DNA of 64,000 bases, from assembly GCF_007995245.1 (NCBI RefSeq), contig NZ_VCBA01000004.1, positions 186,001 through 250,000 of the forward strand, in the 5' to 3' direction. Both the position numbers and the translations under genes were made by a program. Shown one piece after another: positions 17,988 through 28,100 of the stretch; position 1 is the first letter of the stretch; every line of letters begins with the position of its first letter. The notes below the pieces were generated by a model. That model searched no databases. It was not told where the DNA came from and saw only the letters and a list, made by a program, of their open reading frames with translations. The stretch comes from Tateyamaria sp. syn59. Its GTDB lineage: Bacteria; Pseudomonadota; Alphaproteobacteria; Rhodobacterales; Rhodobacteraceae.

Positions 17988-20900
17988 ATGTTGCACAGCT
18001 TGCGCCTTGGCCTTCTTGCCCTCACCGCAGCCTTGCTTGGCCTGCCGCCAGCCACAGAGGCGCAGACCGTATCCGAAGGCTTGATCGTGGTCTACGGGGT
18101 CAATGCGCCAACGCGCGAGGGCGATACCGACCGGCGCGAAGAGATCTTTTTCTCTGTTCCGGCCAAGACGGAGGGCCGGATTTACGTGCGGGTCTTTGAC
18201 CCCGAGACCTTCGGAACCGATGACTTCACCTATGGCGGGCCAGCCGATGCGGTGACGACCTTTCGGGTGTCGGGTGGCAACGGGGCCTTCGGAGATGCGG
18301 TGCGGCCCATGATGGTCGAAGACGGCTCTCGGCCGGACCGCGCCCCGCCCAGCTTTCCCCATGTCGGTCCCGGTCAGGTGCTGATTGAGGCCGTCTATGA
18401 CAATGACCGCGCGACCGACGGACGGTGGGTGACACTCGGGGCAGTGCGCGCACGGCAGGGCGAACAGATCGGTGATCGCGCCTTTTTCCGGCTGGACGTG
18501 GAAGGCACGCGGGGCAATGACGGCAACGGTTTTTCCGTCAACGTCAGCCGCGCACGGGATCGAGACCGGCCACCCGAAGGGTTGGAGGTTTTTGCTTATC
18601 AGCCCACAATCCGCTGGACGACGGCAGGCACACCAACGCGGGTCCGGTTTCAGAGCACCGAGGGCCCCTACACCGTGCAGAGTTTCGATGCTGCCAGTGC
18701 CGACATGACCATCGTTGCGGACTATGCTGACCTACCGGTGCAGGTGTCCGGGCAGGATGCCTGGGCTGTGGATCAGGTGAACACCCTCGACCAGACGCTC
18801 GCACTAAGCCTGATCGGCGGGTTCGAGACGCCGAATGATGTCACCGTGGCCGTCTTTGACGGCGCTGGACAACCCGTGCCCTTGTACATGCCGCCCCGCC
18901 GCACGTTGTCACCGGCGCGCCCGATCGCCATCGGCAACGCCCGTCCGCTCGCCAACTGCACCTCCGTCGCCTTTGACGCGAGCGGGACGCTGGGCCGAGC
19001 GCCGCTGTCCTATTCCTGGGAGTTCGGCGACGGGACTGTGTCCGAAGAACCGGTGATCGCACACACCTACCAAAAACCCGGGCGCTACAATGCCGTGCTG
19101 CGGGTTCTGGAACCGGGCGACCGGGCTGGGGCCGGGGCGGAAGTCATCGTACCTGTCCACGTCCGTTCTGCGCCCGTTGCGCAACCGGGCGATGCGATTG
19201 TTGCGGCGCCGGGCGAGGAGATCACCTTCGATGGCACCGGCTCGATCCCCTCAGACAGCCCGATCTCGCGTTACCTATGGACCTTTGGCGATGGCACCGG
19301 TGCAGACGGGCCAACCGCGCAAAAGGTCTACGCGCAGCCGGGACAGTACCGGGTCGCGTTGCGTGTCGAAGATGACAGCCAGCACCCGTGCGATTTCGGG
19401 GGCGCAACGCGCGCGGTGACCGTAAACTTCGCCCCTGTGGCCGAGGCGGGCACCGACCGGACCGCCGAGGTTGGAGAAACCATCCTGTTCGGGGGGCAAG
19501 CCAGTTATGACGTTGATGGCACGATTTCATCCTACCGATGGGATATGGGCGACGGCACTGCGCTGACTGGCACGACTGTCCGCCATGAATACGCGGCGCC
19601 GGGCCGCTACACCGTGGCGCTGACCGTGACGGACGACAGCGGTGTCGCCAACGCCTCTGCCACAGATACGTTGGTGGTCGAGGTGAATGCGCCGCCTGTG
19701 CCGGACATCCGCCTTCCGGACCGACCTCTGTCCGTCAGCGAAGCGGCGCAGCTGGACGGCAGCGGCAGTTCGGATGCAGATGGCGCGATCCTCTCGTATC
19801 TCTGGGATTTCGGCGATGGCGCCACGGGTGAAGGCGAAACGGTCAGCTATGCGTGGACGGCCCCCGGCATCTACACGATTGCCCTGACCGTGACCGACGA
19901 CAGTGGCACCGGGTCGGCGACCCAGCGCACCGAGGCTACTATCGTCGTGGATGCCGCCCCGATTGCGGAGGCAGGTCCGGACCAGTTCGTGACCGTATCG
20001 GACGTGCAATTCGACGGCACTGGGTCGACCGACGCGGATGGCACAGTGGCACAATACACTTGGGACTTCGGCGATGGCGCGACCGCCAAAGGGCCGCGCC
20101 CCACCCATGCCTATGCGCGGCCCGGTGTGTATGAGGTGGCTCTGGTCGTCCGCGATGACAGCGGCGCACCGCTCAACACCCACCGCGACACGATGCGCGT
20201 CATCGTGAATGCGGCACCAATTGCCGATGCGGGCCCACCTCTTGTGGTGGCACCGGGAGAAGATTTCGTGCTGAGCGCCGGTGCCTCCGTCGATCCGGAC
20301 GGATCGATCGCGCGCTATACCTGGCAACTGCCGGACGGCACGACGGCCACGCAAGAGCGTGTCGGCCATCGGATCGACATCCCCGGCACCTACCGCATCG
20401 GTCTGCGGGTCGAGGACAATTTCGCAGGCAGCGCCGCAGCCGACGATGCCGAGGTGTTTGTGACGGTCAACACAGCGCCCGTGGCGCAGGCAGGCGCCGA
20501 CCGGCTGGTCGCTCCGGGCGATCCGGTGCGGCTGGACGCGCGCGCCAGCTTTGATCCCGACGGTGCGATTGCCCAGTATGAATGGACGTTCGACGATGGA
20601 TTTGCGGACCAGAACCTGGCCCGGTTCGAACGCAGCTACAACACGCCGGGCACGTGGACCGCCCAACTGGTGGTGACAGACAACGCGGGTGTCGCAAATT
20701 CGACGGCATCCGACAGGATGACGGTTCGGGTCAACGCCCCACCTGTGGCCGAGGCCGGACCGGATATCGAAACCGATGCCCTGCACGTCGCCTTTGACGG
20801 CGCGGGGTCGGCGGACGCGGATGGCGACGCGCTGATCTACACATGGGATTTCGGGGACGGCTCACCCCCGCGGACGGGCCAAAAAATCACACATGTCTAT

Positions 20901-22838
20901 CCCCGTCCGGGCACATTTCCGGTAACCCTGCGGGTTGACGACGGCACGGGGCTGTCCAACGCCACCGCCATCGACGCGACCACCGTTGTGGTAAATGCGC
21001 GGCCCATGGCCGAGGCCGGTGGCAACCGCGCCGTCTGCTCAGGCCAGACCATCCTGTTCGATGCTTCAAACAGCATCGACCCCGACGGGGGCCTGCTGCT
21101 CTACCAATGGGACTTCGGCGACGGAACGACATCGGATCTGGTCAACCCGACCAAGATTTACGAAACGCCGGGCGCCTACCCGGTCACGCTGAGCGTACGC
21201 AACGGCAAGGGCACCGAATGGGGGCGCGACATGGACCGCGTCGCGGTCCTGGTAAGTGAAGGGCCGATTGCCCATGCGGGCGACGATCTGACCGTCTATG
21301 CCAATCAACCCGTCCGGTTTGACGGTTCACGCTCAACCGACCGGGACGGTGCGGTCAACGCCTTCACATGGACCATGGGCGACGGCGGCACGGCGAGCGG
21401 CGAGCGCCCGGAGTATGTATTCAGGACGCCCGGCAGCTACACGGTCACACTTACGATCCAAGGCGACGCGATCGGCGATTGCTCCCCCCTCGATACGGAC
21501 ACGGCCCGCGTCACTGTGCTGCCGGCACCATCGCAAACCATCGAAGCCAATGACCGGGCGGCGGCCGGTTTGCCGGCGTTGTTTGCGGCCAAGATGCAGG
21601 GGATGGACAGCGCAGAGGTGACAAACCACACATGGACCTTTTCCGACGGCACCGTCGCGTCGGGCGCACAGGTGACCCATGTCTTTGCAGAGGCGGGCGA
21701 TTACACCGTAACACTGCGTACAGATCTGACCGGTGCCGCATCCGGTCTGGAACAGCTGAAAACCCGGCGACAGATCACGGTGAACGCCGCCCCGCGCGTC
21801 GTGATCGATGCGCCGGAAACGGTTGCCGCGGGACAGGCCGTCGTGTTTGACGCCACCGCCTCGACCGACAGCGACGGCGCGCTCACAGGATTTGCCTGGG
21901 ATTTCGGGGACGGCACGACCGCGATGGGCGTTGTTGCGGCGCACGTTTTCAAGGCACCCGGCGACTATACCGTGGCCTTGACCGTGACCGATGATGCGGG
22001 CGTGGGCAATTCAGACATCACCGGGACGCGGCATATAACGGTTAACCCGCCGCCCGCCGCTGGGTTGGCTGTTGCGGGTCAGATGTGCCCAGCGACAGCG
22101 CGGGACTGGAGCGTCGACACACCACCGGGCACGAGCGTCGCGTGGACCTTTGGCGACGGCACGACGGCAGAGGGCGCGCGCACGACACATGGCTTTGCCG
22201 AACCAGGCCTTTACCCGGTCAGCGTTGCGCTGGACGATGGGCGCGGCTTGCGCAACAGCAGCTGGCGGGAAGAGGTGTATGTCCGCGTGAACGCCGCGCC
22301 AACGGCTGTTGCAGGCCCGGATCAGGTGGTAAATCCCGGAGATACCGTGTCCTTGAGCGCAGCCCTGTCGGCAGACATCGACGGCACGCTGATGGCATAT
22401 ACCTGGAGCTTCAGCGATGGCGTCACCCTCGAAGGCGTCGATGTGGCGCGTCAGTTCGACCTAAATGGGCCGGTCGCGGTGACCCTGACCGTGCGCGATG
22501 ACAGTGGTGTACCCTGCAACACGAGCCAAGACACCCTGACTGTTCTGGTCAACACCGCGCCCCGGATCGACGCCGGTCCCGACCGAACCACGCCTGTCGG
22601 CGCGGCGCATGACGTGCTGATCTTTGATGCCTCCGCGGCGTCGGATGCGGATGGGCACAGCGTGACGGTGGACTGGGACTTTGGCGATGGAACAACGGCA
22701 ACCGGGGCCGTTGTGCGTCACGCCTATGGAGCGCCCGGCACCTATACGGTGACGGCGACGGCCCGCGATAGCACCGGCTTGCCAAGCGGCGTGAGTATCG
22801 ACACGGCAACCGTGATCGCAACGGGGCGCGACGGGTGA
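17988..22838 (+). CDS. Giant exported protein with about 15 PKD domains
   Basis: The 1616-residue protein has a signal peptide (LRLGLLALTAALLGLPPATEAQ), an N-terminal region of about 300 residues without recognised domain, then about 15 consecutive PKD modules to the C-terminus. I count them by the W-x-F-G-D-G-T core (for example YSWEFGDGT, YLWDFGDGA, YTWDFGDGS, FAWDFGDGT, VDWDFGDGT at the end) each followed by a PGxYxVxLxV strand about 20 residues later. A few are degenerate (YTWQLPDGT, YEWTFDDGF, YTWSFSDGV). No C-terminal anchor, protease or sorting signal is visible. GGGAGAACAAAACG precedes ATG 17988. PKD arrays usually act as extended spacers or protein-protein/glycan interaction stalks. 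Cotranscription with the FecR gene and the cyclase is likely. Confidence 0.85.
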   Translation: MLHSLRLGLLALTAALLGLPPATEAQTVSEGLIVVYGVNAPTREGDTDRREEIFFSVPAKTEGRIYVRVFDPETFGTDDFTYGGPADAVTTFRVSGGNGAFGDAVRPMMVEDGSRPDRAPPSFPHVGPGQVLIEAVYDNDRATDGRWVTLGAVRARQGEQIGDRAFFRLDVEGTRGNDGNGFSVNVSRARDRDRPPEGLEVFAYQPTIRWTTAGTPTRVRFQSTEGPYTVQSFDAASADMTIVADYADLPVQVSGQDAWAVDQVNTLDQTLALSLIGGFETPNDVTVAVFDGAGQPVPLYMPPRRTLSPARPIAIGNARPLANCTSVAFDASGTLGRAPLSYSWEFGDGTVSEEPVIAHTYQKPGRYNAVLRVLEPGDRAGAGAEVIVPVHVRSAPVAQPGDAIVAAPGEEITFDGTGSIPSDSPISRYLWTFGDGTGADGPTAQKVYAQPGQYRVALRVEDDSQHPCDFGGATRAVTVNFAPVAEAGTDRTAEVGETILFGGQASYDVDGTISSYRWDMGDGTALTGTTVRHEYAAPGRYTVALTVTDDSGVANASATDTLVVEVNAPPVPDIRLPDRPLSVSEAAQLDGSGSSDADGAILSYLWDFGDGATGEGETVSYAWTAPGIYTIALTVTDDSGTGSATQRTEATIVVDAAPIAEAGPDQFVTVSDVQFDGTGSTDADGTVAQYTWDFGDGATAKGPRPTHAYARPGVYEVALVVRDDSGAPLNTHRDTMRVIVNAAPIADAGPPLVVAPGEDFVLSAGASVDPDGSIARYTWQLPDGTTATQERVGHRIDIPGTYRIGLRVEDNFAGSAAADDAEVFVTVNTAPVAQAGADRLVAPGDPVRLDARASFDPDGAIAQYEWTFDDGFADQNLARFERSYNTPGTWTAQLVVTDNAGVANSTASDRMTVRVNAPPVAEAGPDIETDALHVAFDGAGSADADGDALIYTWDFGDGSPPRTGQKITHVYPRPGTFPVTLRVDDGTGLSNATAIDATTVVVNARPMAEAGGNRAVCSGQTILFDASNSIDPDGGLLLYQWDFGDGTTSDLVNPTKIYETPGAYPVTLSVRNGKGTEWGRDMDRVAVLVSEGPIAHAGDDLTVYANQPVRFDGSRSTDRDGAVNAFTWTMGDGGTASGERPEYVFRTPGSYTVTLTIQGDAIGDCSPLDTDTARVTVLPAPSQTIEANDRAAAGLPALFAAKMQGMDSAEVTNHTWTFSDGTVASGAQVTHVFAEAGDYTVTLRTDLTGAASGLEQLKTRRQITVNAAPRVVIDAPETVAAGQAVVFDATASTDSDGALTGFAWDFGDGTTAMGVVAAHVFKAPGDYTVALTVTDDAGVGNSDITGTRHITVNPPPAAGLAVAGQMCPATARDWSVDTPPGTSVAWTFGDGTTAEGARTTHGFAEPGLYPVSVALDDGRGLRNSSWREEVYVRVNAAPTAVAGPDQVVNPGDTVSLSAALSADIDGTLMAYTWSFSDGVTLEGVDVARQFDLNGPVAVTLTVRDDSGVPCNTSQDTLTVLVNTAPRIDAGPDRTTPVGAAHDVLIFDASAASDADGHSVTVDWDFGDGTTATGAVVRHAYGAPGTYTVTATARDSTGLPSGVSIDTATVIATGRDG

Positions 22839-22891
22839 TGATCCGAACTGTTTCATACCCAGACGCCAGCGAGTGAGGTGATTTGCGCACC

Positions 22892-24616
22892 ATGTGGTTT
22901 CCCCTGCGTCTCAAGTTTTTCCTGATCGCTACTGTGCTGGTCGTGGCGCCCCTCGCCATCGTGGGTCACAACCTCACGCAGCTGACACGGGACGGATTGA
23001 AATCCGCAGCGAACGAAGATCTGACAACGGTGGCGGCACAGCTTCAGGCCCAGTTCGACACCACCTATCAGGGGCGGTGGTTGTCGCCGCTGATGGTCAT
23101 CCGCAACGGGATCGACAGTCCTGAACTGGACGTGCCGCAAAAGGTGTCACTTTTGACCCTGGGCCTGCAGGAATTGCCGGATGTCCTGTCGTTGCAACTG
23201 GCGGTCGCGGGATCCAACCTGCCCATCATAGCAACGGATCAGCCCTTTTCACAAAAGCTGGAAGCGCTGGGTATAGACCCGGTGCAGGCCCTGACCGTGT
23301 CGACCGAGACGATCGAGACGATCGAGGACACGGGGCAATTCGGTCGTCCCCTGATCTCGCAGATGGTCGAGACCGGGGACTGGCTGGCCACCCTTGCCCT
23401 GCCTCTGAACACACCCATCGCCGGGCGACAGGTCACACTGGCCGCCCGCATCGAGTTGTCGAGCCTTGCCCAACTGGTGGAGCGACACCCCTTTGCCCGA
23501 CGCGGTGAGATCACAGTGGTTGATCAGACAGGGCGCACCGTCCTGATGGACGAACAAACCGACCTGACCGAACGGGACATTGTAAAATCCGCCTTGCCCT
23601 TGATCGTTGCGGGTGCGCGCGCCAATGCGCTGCAAAGCTACACCCGTCCGGACGCAACGCCTGTGCTCGGGGCCTATGCATTTCCCGACTGGTTCCCCTG
23701 GGCCGTTGTGACCGAATTGACCGAGGACAACGCCTATGCCGTGGCAAATGCCATCACGCGTCAAATCCTGATCATCGGCGCGCTTGGGTTTGGTCTGGCC
23801 AGCCTCGGGGCGCTGATCTTTGCCCGTCGTCTGACGCGGCCCATCCTCGACATCGGTGAGGCGGTTGAAAGGGTGCGCGGCGGCGACTTTTCTGCACGCG
23901 TTGCACATGTGACCGCCCATGACGAGATCGGTCACTTGTCGCGCCGCGTGAACACGATGATCGTAGAGCTGGGCCAGCGCCCGCAGCCAATGAAATCCGT
24001 GAGCCAAGGCACTGTTTCTGCAACCCAAAACGCAGATGACGAGCTGTCTCGCGGCGGTCAACGCAAGCGCGTCTCAGTGGTTTTCACCGACATCCGCGGC
24101 TACACCGCCTTTTCCGAACGCGTCGCTCCCGAGGTCGTGATCGAGGCACTGAACGAGTGTTTCGAGGCGCAGACCAGGATCATTGATGCCCATGATGGCG
24201 ATGTCGACAAGTTCATCGGCGACACGCTGGTCGCGGTGTTCGAAGGTGACACGATGGAGCAGCGTGCCGTCTCGTGTGCCGTCGAAGTGATCCAGGCGAT
24301 GCAGGGCCTGCTCCAGAAATTTCCCGACTACAATCTGCATGTCGGGATCGGCGTGGCCTCTGGCGAGGTAGTCGTGGGTGCCATGGGGGCCAGGGACCGG
24401 ATGGATTACACGGTGCTGGGATCGACGGTGACGCTCGCCGCCCGGCTGTGCGACATGGCAGAACCGGGTCAGGTGCTGCTCGACCAAGCCACACGCAGCG
24501 CAAGCGAGGGGCTGGACACTGTCCGGTTCGAGACGCGCGAGGCGATCCCGCTAAAGGATTACGACGATCCAGTTCCAATCTTCGGAGCAAGCCGACTCCG
24601 CACAGCGGCAGAGTAA
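22892..24616 (+). CDS. Membrane class III adenylate/guanylate cyclase with HAMP domain
   Basis: 574 residues from ATG 22892 (a TTG at 22883 is nearer GAGGTG and would add three residues). Layout: first membrane helix (LKFFLIATVLVVAPLAIVG), a periplasmic sensory region of about 260 residues (Cache-like by position), second helix (QILIIGALGFGLASLGALIFA), HAMP (about 310-365) and a class III cyclase domain (about 390-560). Metal Asp400 (FTDIRGYT) and the second Asp in DKFIGDTLVAVF are present, as are the base-contact Lys (VDKF) and Asp505 (MDYTVLG). The transition-state Asn is Thr514 (VTLAARL) while Arg518 is kept. Asp505 suggests ATP, hence cAMP. It lies 53 bases after the PKD gene and converges on the DUF3307 gene. 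Confidence 0.88.
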   Translation: MWFPLRLKFFLIATVLVVAPLAIVGHNLTQLTRDGLKSAANEDLTTVAAQLQAQFDTTYQGRWLSPLMVIRNGIDSPELDVPQKVSLLTLGLQELPDVLSLQLAVAGSNLPIIATDQPFSQKLEALGIDPVQALTVSTETIETIEDTGQFGRPLISQMVETGDWLATLALPLNTPIAGRQVTLAARIELSSLAQLVERHPFARRGEITVVDQTGRTVLMDEQTDLTERDIVKSALPLIVAGARANALQSYTRPDATPVLGAYAFPDWFPWAVVTELTEDNAYAVANAITRQILIIGALGFGLASLGALIFARRLTRPILDIGEAVERVRGGDFSARVAHVTAHDEIGHLSRRVNTMIVELGQRPQPMKSVSQGTVSATQNADDELSRGGQRKRVSVVFTDIRGYTAFSERVAPEVVIEALNECFEAQTRIIDAHDGDVDKFIGDTLVAVFEGDTMEQRAVSCAVEVIQAMQGLLQKFPDYNLHVGIGVASGEVVVGAMGARDRMDYTVLGSTVTLAARLCDMAEPGQVLLDQATRSASEGLDTVRFETREAIPLKDYDDPVPIFGASRLRTAAE

Positions 24617-24619
24617 GGG

Positions 24620-25000
24620 CTAGGGCAGCACGGCCCAGACCATGACCAGGTATGTCCATTGGTGCACCGCCTGATCCAACCCGAATGCGCGCCAGAACCC
24701 ACCCTGGCTTGGGTCATGGCCGGTATGTTCAGACCACCAGCCTTTGCCCCAGTCGATGTGGAAATGCGCGATCCACTCGGCGATGGCCACCACGAAACCC
24801 AGCCAAACGGGCACGCCAACCAACACCATTGCCACAAGCGATCCCACAGCGTGTAGGCCCGCATGCTGCAACCGGCCAAAGTGCATATACACCGCCCGGT
24901 TCGCCAACATGCGCGGGGTTTGCAGGTAGAAGTCGGCGAACAGATGCTTGACCTGCAGCAAAAACAGCAGGACCAGGGCAAATGTGACGGGGTCGGTCAA
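24620..25000 (-). CDS. DUF3307 membrane protein
   Basis: The 126-residue protein starts at TTG 25000: GAGAGG lies six bases upstream and no ATG fits. It has an N-terminal LFLLQVKHLFADFYLQTPRML segment, His-rich patches (HFGRLQHAGLHAVG, AEWIAHFHIDWGKGWW, AVHQWTYLVMVW) and about three hydrophobic helices, which matches DUF3307 membrane proteins of unknown function. It is convergent with the cyclase (three-base gap) and divergent from the ABC-like gene, the only member of this region on the opposite strand. A structural or accidental link to its neighbours cannot be decided. Confidence 0.75.
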   Translation of the reverse strand: MTDPVTFALVLLFLLQVKHLFADFYLQTPRMLANRAVYMHFGRLQHAGLHAVGSLVAMVLVGVPVWLGFVVAIAEWIAHFHIDWGKGWWSEHTGHDPSQGGFWRAFGLDQAVHQWTYLVMVWAVLP

Positions 25001-25129
25001 CTTGTACCTCTCGCATTCCTTCCACCCTCACCCTAGGACGGGCCGCGCCATGCCGCAATCGTCCAGTCAGCGCAGATGACGGGCCATTGATTTCCGGCGC
25101 GGGGCGTTGATAGGCTAGCACAGGGCGTC

Positions 25130-28100
25130 TTGCCTGCCCTTTTCAGTACGCGGACCGGCACCATAGAACGCTCCCTCTTTCGATTTATCTGGATCTATTC
25201 AAGGCGCGATCAACTGATCCTGCTCGCGGTCACGCTGATGCTGTTTCCGCTGCTCTATCTGACGCTCGAATTGCCCAAGCGGATCATCAACGACGCGATC
25301 GGCTCGGGCACGCCAACAGTATCAGCCTATGGGTTCGAATTTGACCAGATCACCTATCTGATGATCCTGTGCGGCGGTTTTTTGTTGGCCGTGCTGTGCC
25401 ATGGCCTCCTGAAAATGCGGATCAACACGATGAAGGGCGTGCTGGCTGAGCGGCTGTTGCGCCGCTTTCGCTATACGCTGATCGCCCGCATCCTGCGCTT
25501 TCCGCAGCCCTATTTCGAACGCACCAGCCAGGGCGAGTTGGTCAGCATGGTCACTGCCGAGAGCGAACCCATGGGCGGACTGATGGGCGATGCGATCGCT
25601 CAACCGGTGCTGCAGGCTGGTCAGATGCTGACAATCCTCGGCTTTCTCTTTTTCCAGTCGGTGGCATTTGGTCTTGCAGCCATCGCGCTGATCCCGCTGC
25701 AGGCCTGGCTGATCCCCAAGCTGCAGCGTCAGATCAACTTGCTGAACAAGAGCCGGGTGATCCAGGTCCGCGCACTGGCAGCCGAGATCGGCGAAGGCGC
25801 TGCAGGTGCGGGCACCCTGCGCGTCAACGGCGGCTGGCGCTATCGTATGGCGATGATCGGCAACCGGCTTGGCAACCTCTTTGCCATCCGGTTCGAGATC
25901 TACCAGAAAAAGTTCTTTATGAAGTTTCTCAACAACTTCATCACGCAACTGACCCCGTTCTTCTTCTTCTCTATCGGCGGCTACCTCGTGATCCAGGGCG
26001 ATGTGACCATCGGCGCTTTGGTGGCCGCCCTTGCCGCCTACAAAGACCTGTCGAGCCCGTGGAAAGAGTTGTTGGCCTATTACAACCAAGTCGCCGACAT
26101 GTCCCTGCGGTGGGAGACGATCACCGAACGCTTCGCCCCTGCGGGTATGATCGACGACGACCTGTTCTACGGCCCCGCCCCCGAAACGCCGCGCCTGTCA
26201 GGCGACATCGTGCTCGATCAGGTCACAGTGCGCGATGGCGACGGAAACGCCGTGCTCGAAGACATCTCTCTGACTGTCCCCGCGGGGACAAGCATCGGGA
26301 TTACCGCCCCCAATGACGAAGACCGCCGCGCATTGGCCGAGGTGCTAACGCGCGAGACGCTGCCAACAAGCGGGTCGGTGACGATTGCGGGGCACGACAT
26401 CCGCCGTCTGCACCAGACCGTGATTGCCAAGCGGATCGGCCACGCCACCTCGCGCCCGATCATGTTTCAGGGCAGCTATGGGCAAAACGTGATGATGCCC
26501 ATGCGCCTTGCCCCGACCGAAGCCGCCGCCGAAAGCGATTTCAGCCGCGAGGCGCTGCGCGCAGGCAACAGCGCTGACATGCTGGACGCCAAGTGGCTCG
26601 ACCCCAGCATCGCAGGCGTGCCTGACAAGGACGCGTTGCGCGCGTGGTGGTATGCGCTGATTGATGGCAGCGGCTGCGGTGACGCGCTGACACGGCGCAC
26701 CATGGACCAGACCTTTGACGCTGAGCGCAACGCAAAACTCGCCAGCGCGCTTGTCGATTTGCGGCCCAAGGTTGCCGCTGCGGTCGCCAAGGCCGGACTG
26801 GATCGCTACGTCCACAGCTTTGATCCAAACCGCTACAACCCCGCTCTGCCCATTGCGGAAAACCTCCTCTACGCGACGCGGAAAACGATCATCACACCTG
26901 ATGTGATAGAACAAAAGATCGACTTCCTGCGCCTGCTGCACGACCTGTCGCTGGCTTCGAACCTCGAAGTGCTGTCTCGCAACATCCTTGAAATGCTCCG
27001 CCAGACCTTTGGCCCGAACGGCACGGACCATCCCCTGTTTCGCCGTGTCGGTCTTGAGGCAGAGATCTACAACGCCGCCCTGGAACTGGCAGAACGCAAG
27101 CCACAAGGCTCCGACATCACCGACAAGGAACTGGCGCTGCTGCTGAGCATCCCGACCAATGTCACAGCCGAACAGGTCGCGGCCGCCTTCCCCGAGGAAG
27201 TGCGCCAGCGCGTGCTGGACATGCGGATGGAACACGGGGCTCGGTTGCGCGCGCAGATGGACGACATCTTTGTCCCCATCGAGGCGGGCAAACATGTCCA
27301 TGGGCTGTCCGTCCTTGAAAATGCGCTGTTCGGCAAGCTGGCCGACAGTGCGGGGGCGCGGGCGGATGATCTGCGCGGTATCGTGGTGGATGTGTTGACC
27401 GAGGCGGGGGTGAACCACCTGGTCCTCGAACTGGTCTTTGACGTGCCGATTGCGCTGGGTGGGGCCAACCTGCCTGCGCTTTTTGCCGAACCGCTGTCGA
27501 TCAGCCGCGCAACGATCAAACGACCCGATATCCTGATCCTGGATGAGCCGATGGCGAGCTACGGCGAAGACATCCGCACAGCCCTGATCGAAAAATTGCG
27601 CGAGCTTTTGCCCGAGGCGACACTGATTTTCCTCGGCACGTCATTCGAGGATGAACAGGCCTTCGACACCCATCTCGAGGTAGTCCAGGGCCGCCTGCAG
27701 GGGGCCGAGGGCGAACGCGCAGATCTGGGCAGCGATGCCAGCGCCGATCTTGCGCGCAAGGTCGAGGCGCTGCGCCAAGCGCCTATGTTTGCCGGGCTCA
27801 AGCGGCGCCAATTGCGCCTCCTGGCCTTTGGTGCGCGGTGGTACAGCGCACAGCCGGGCGAATACGTCTTTCACAAGAACGATGACCCGACAGATGGCGC
27901 CTATATGGTGACCGAGGGCGAGGCGGACCTTCTGCTGCCACAGGACAGCGCCGAGGACACGCTGATCGCAACGGTGGGCCCCGGCGCACTTGTGGGCGAG
28001 TTGGGTCTGATCCGCAGCGAAACCCGCGCGCTCGACATGCGCGCCAAGGGCCAGCTGACCTGCTTGCGCATCGGCGAAGAGGAGTTCATGGCCGTGGTCG

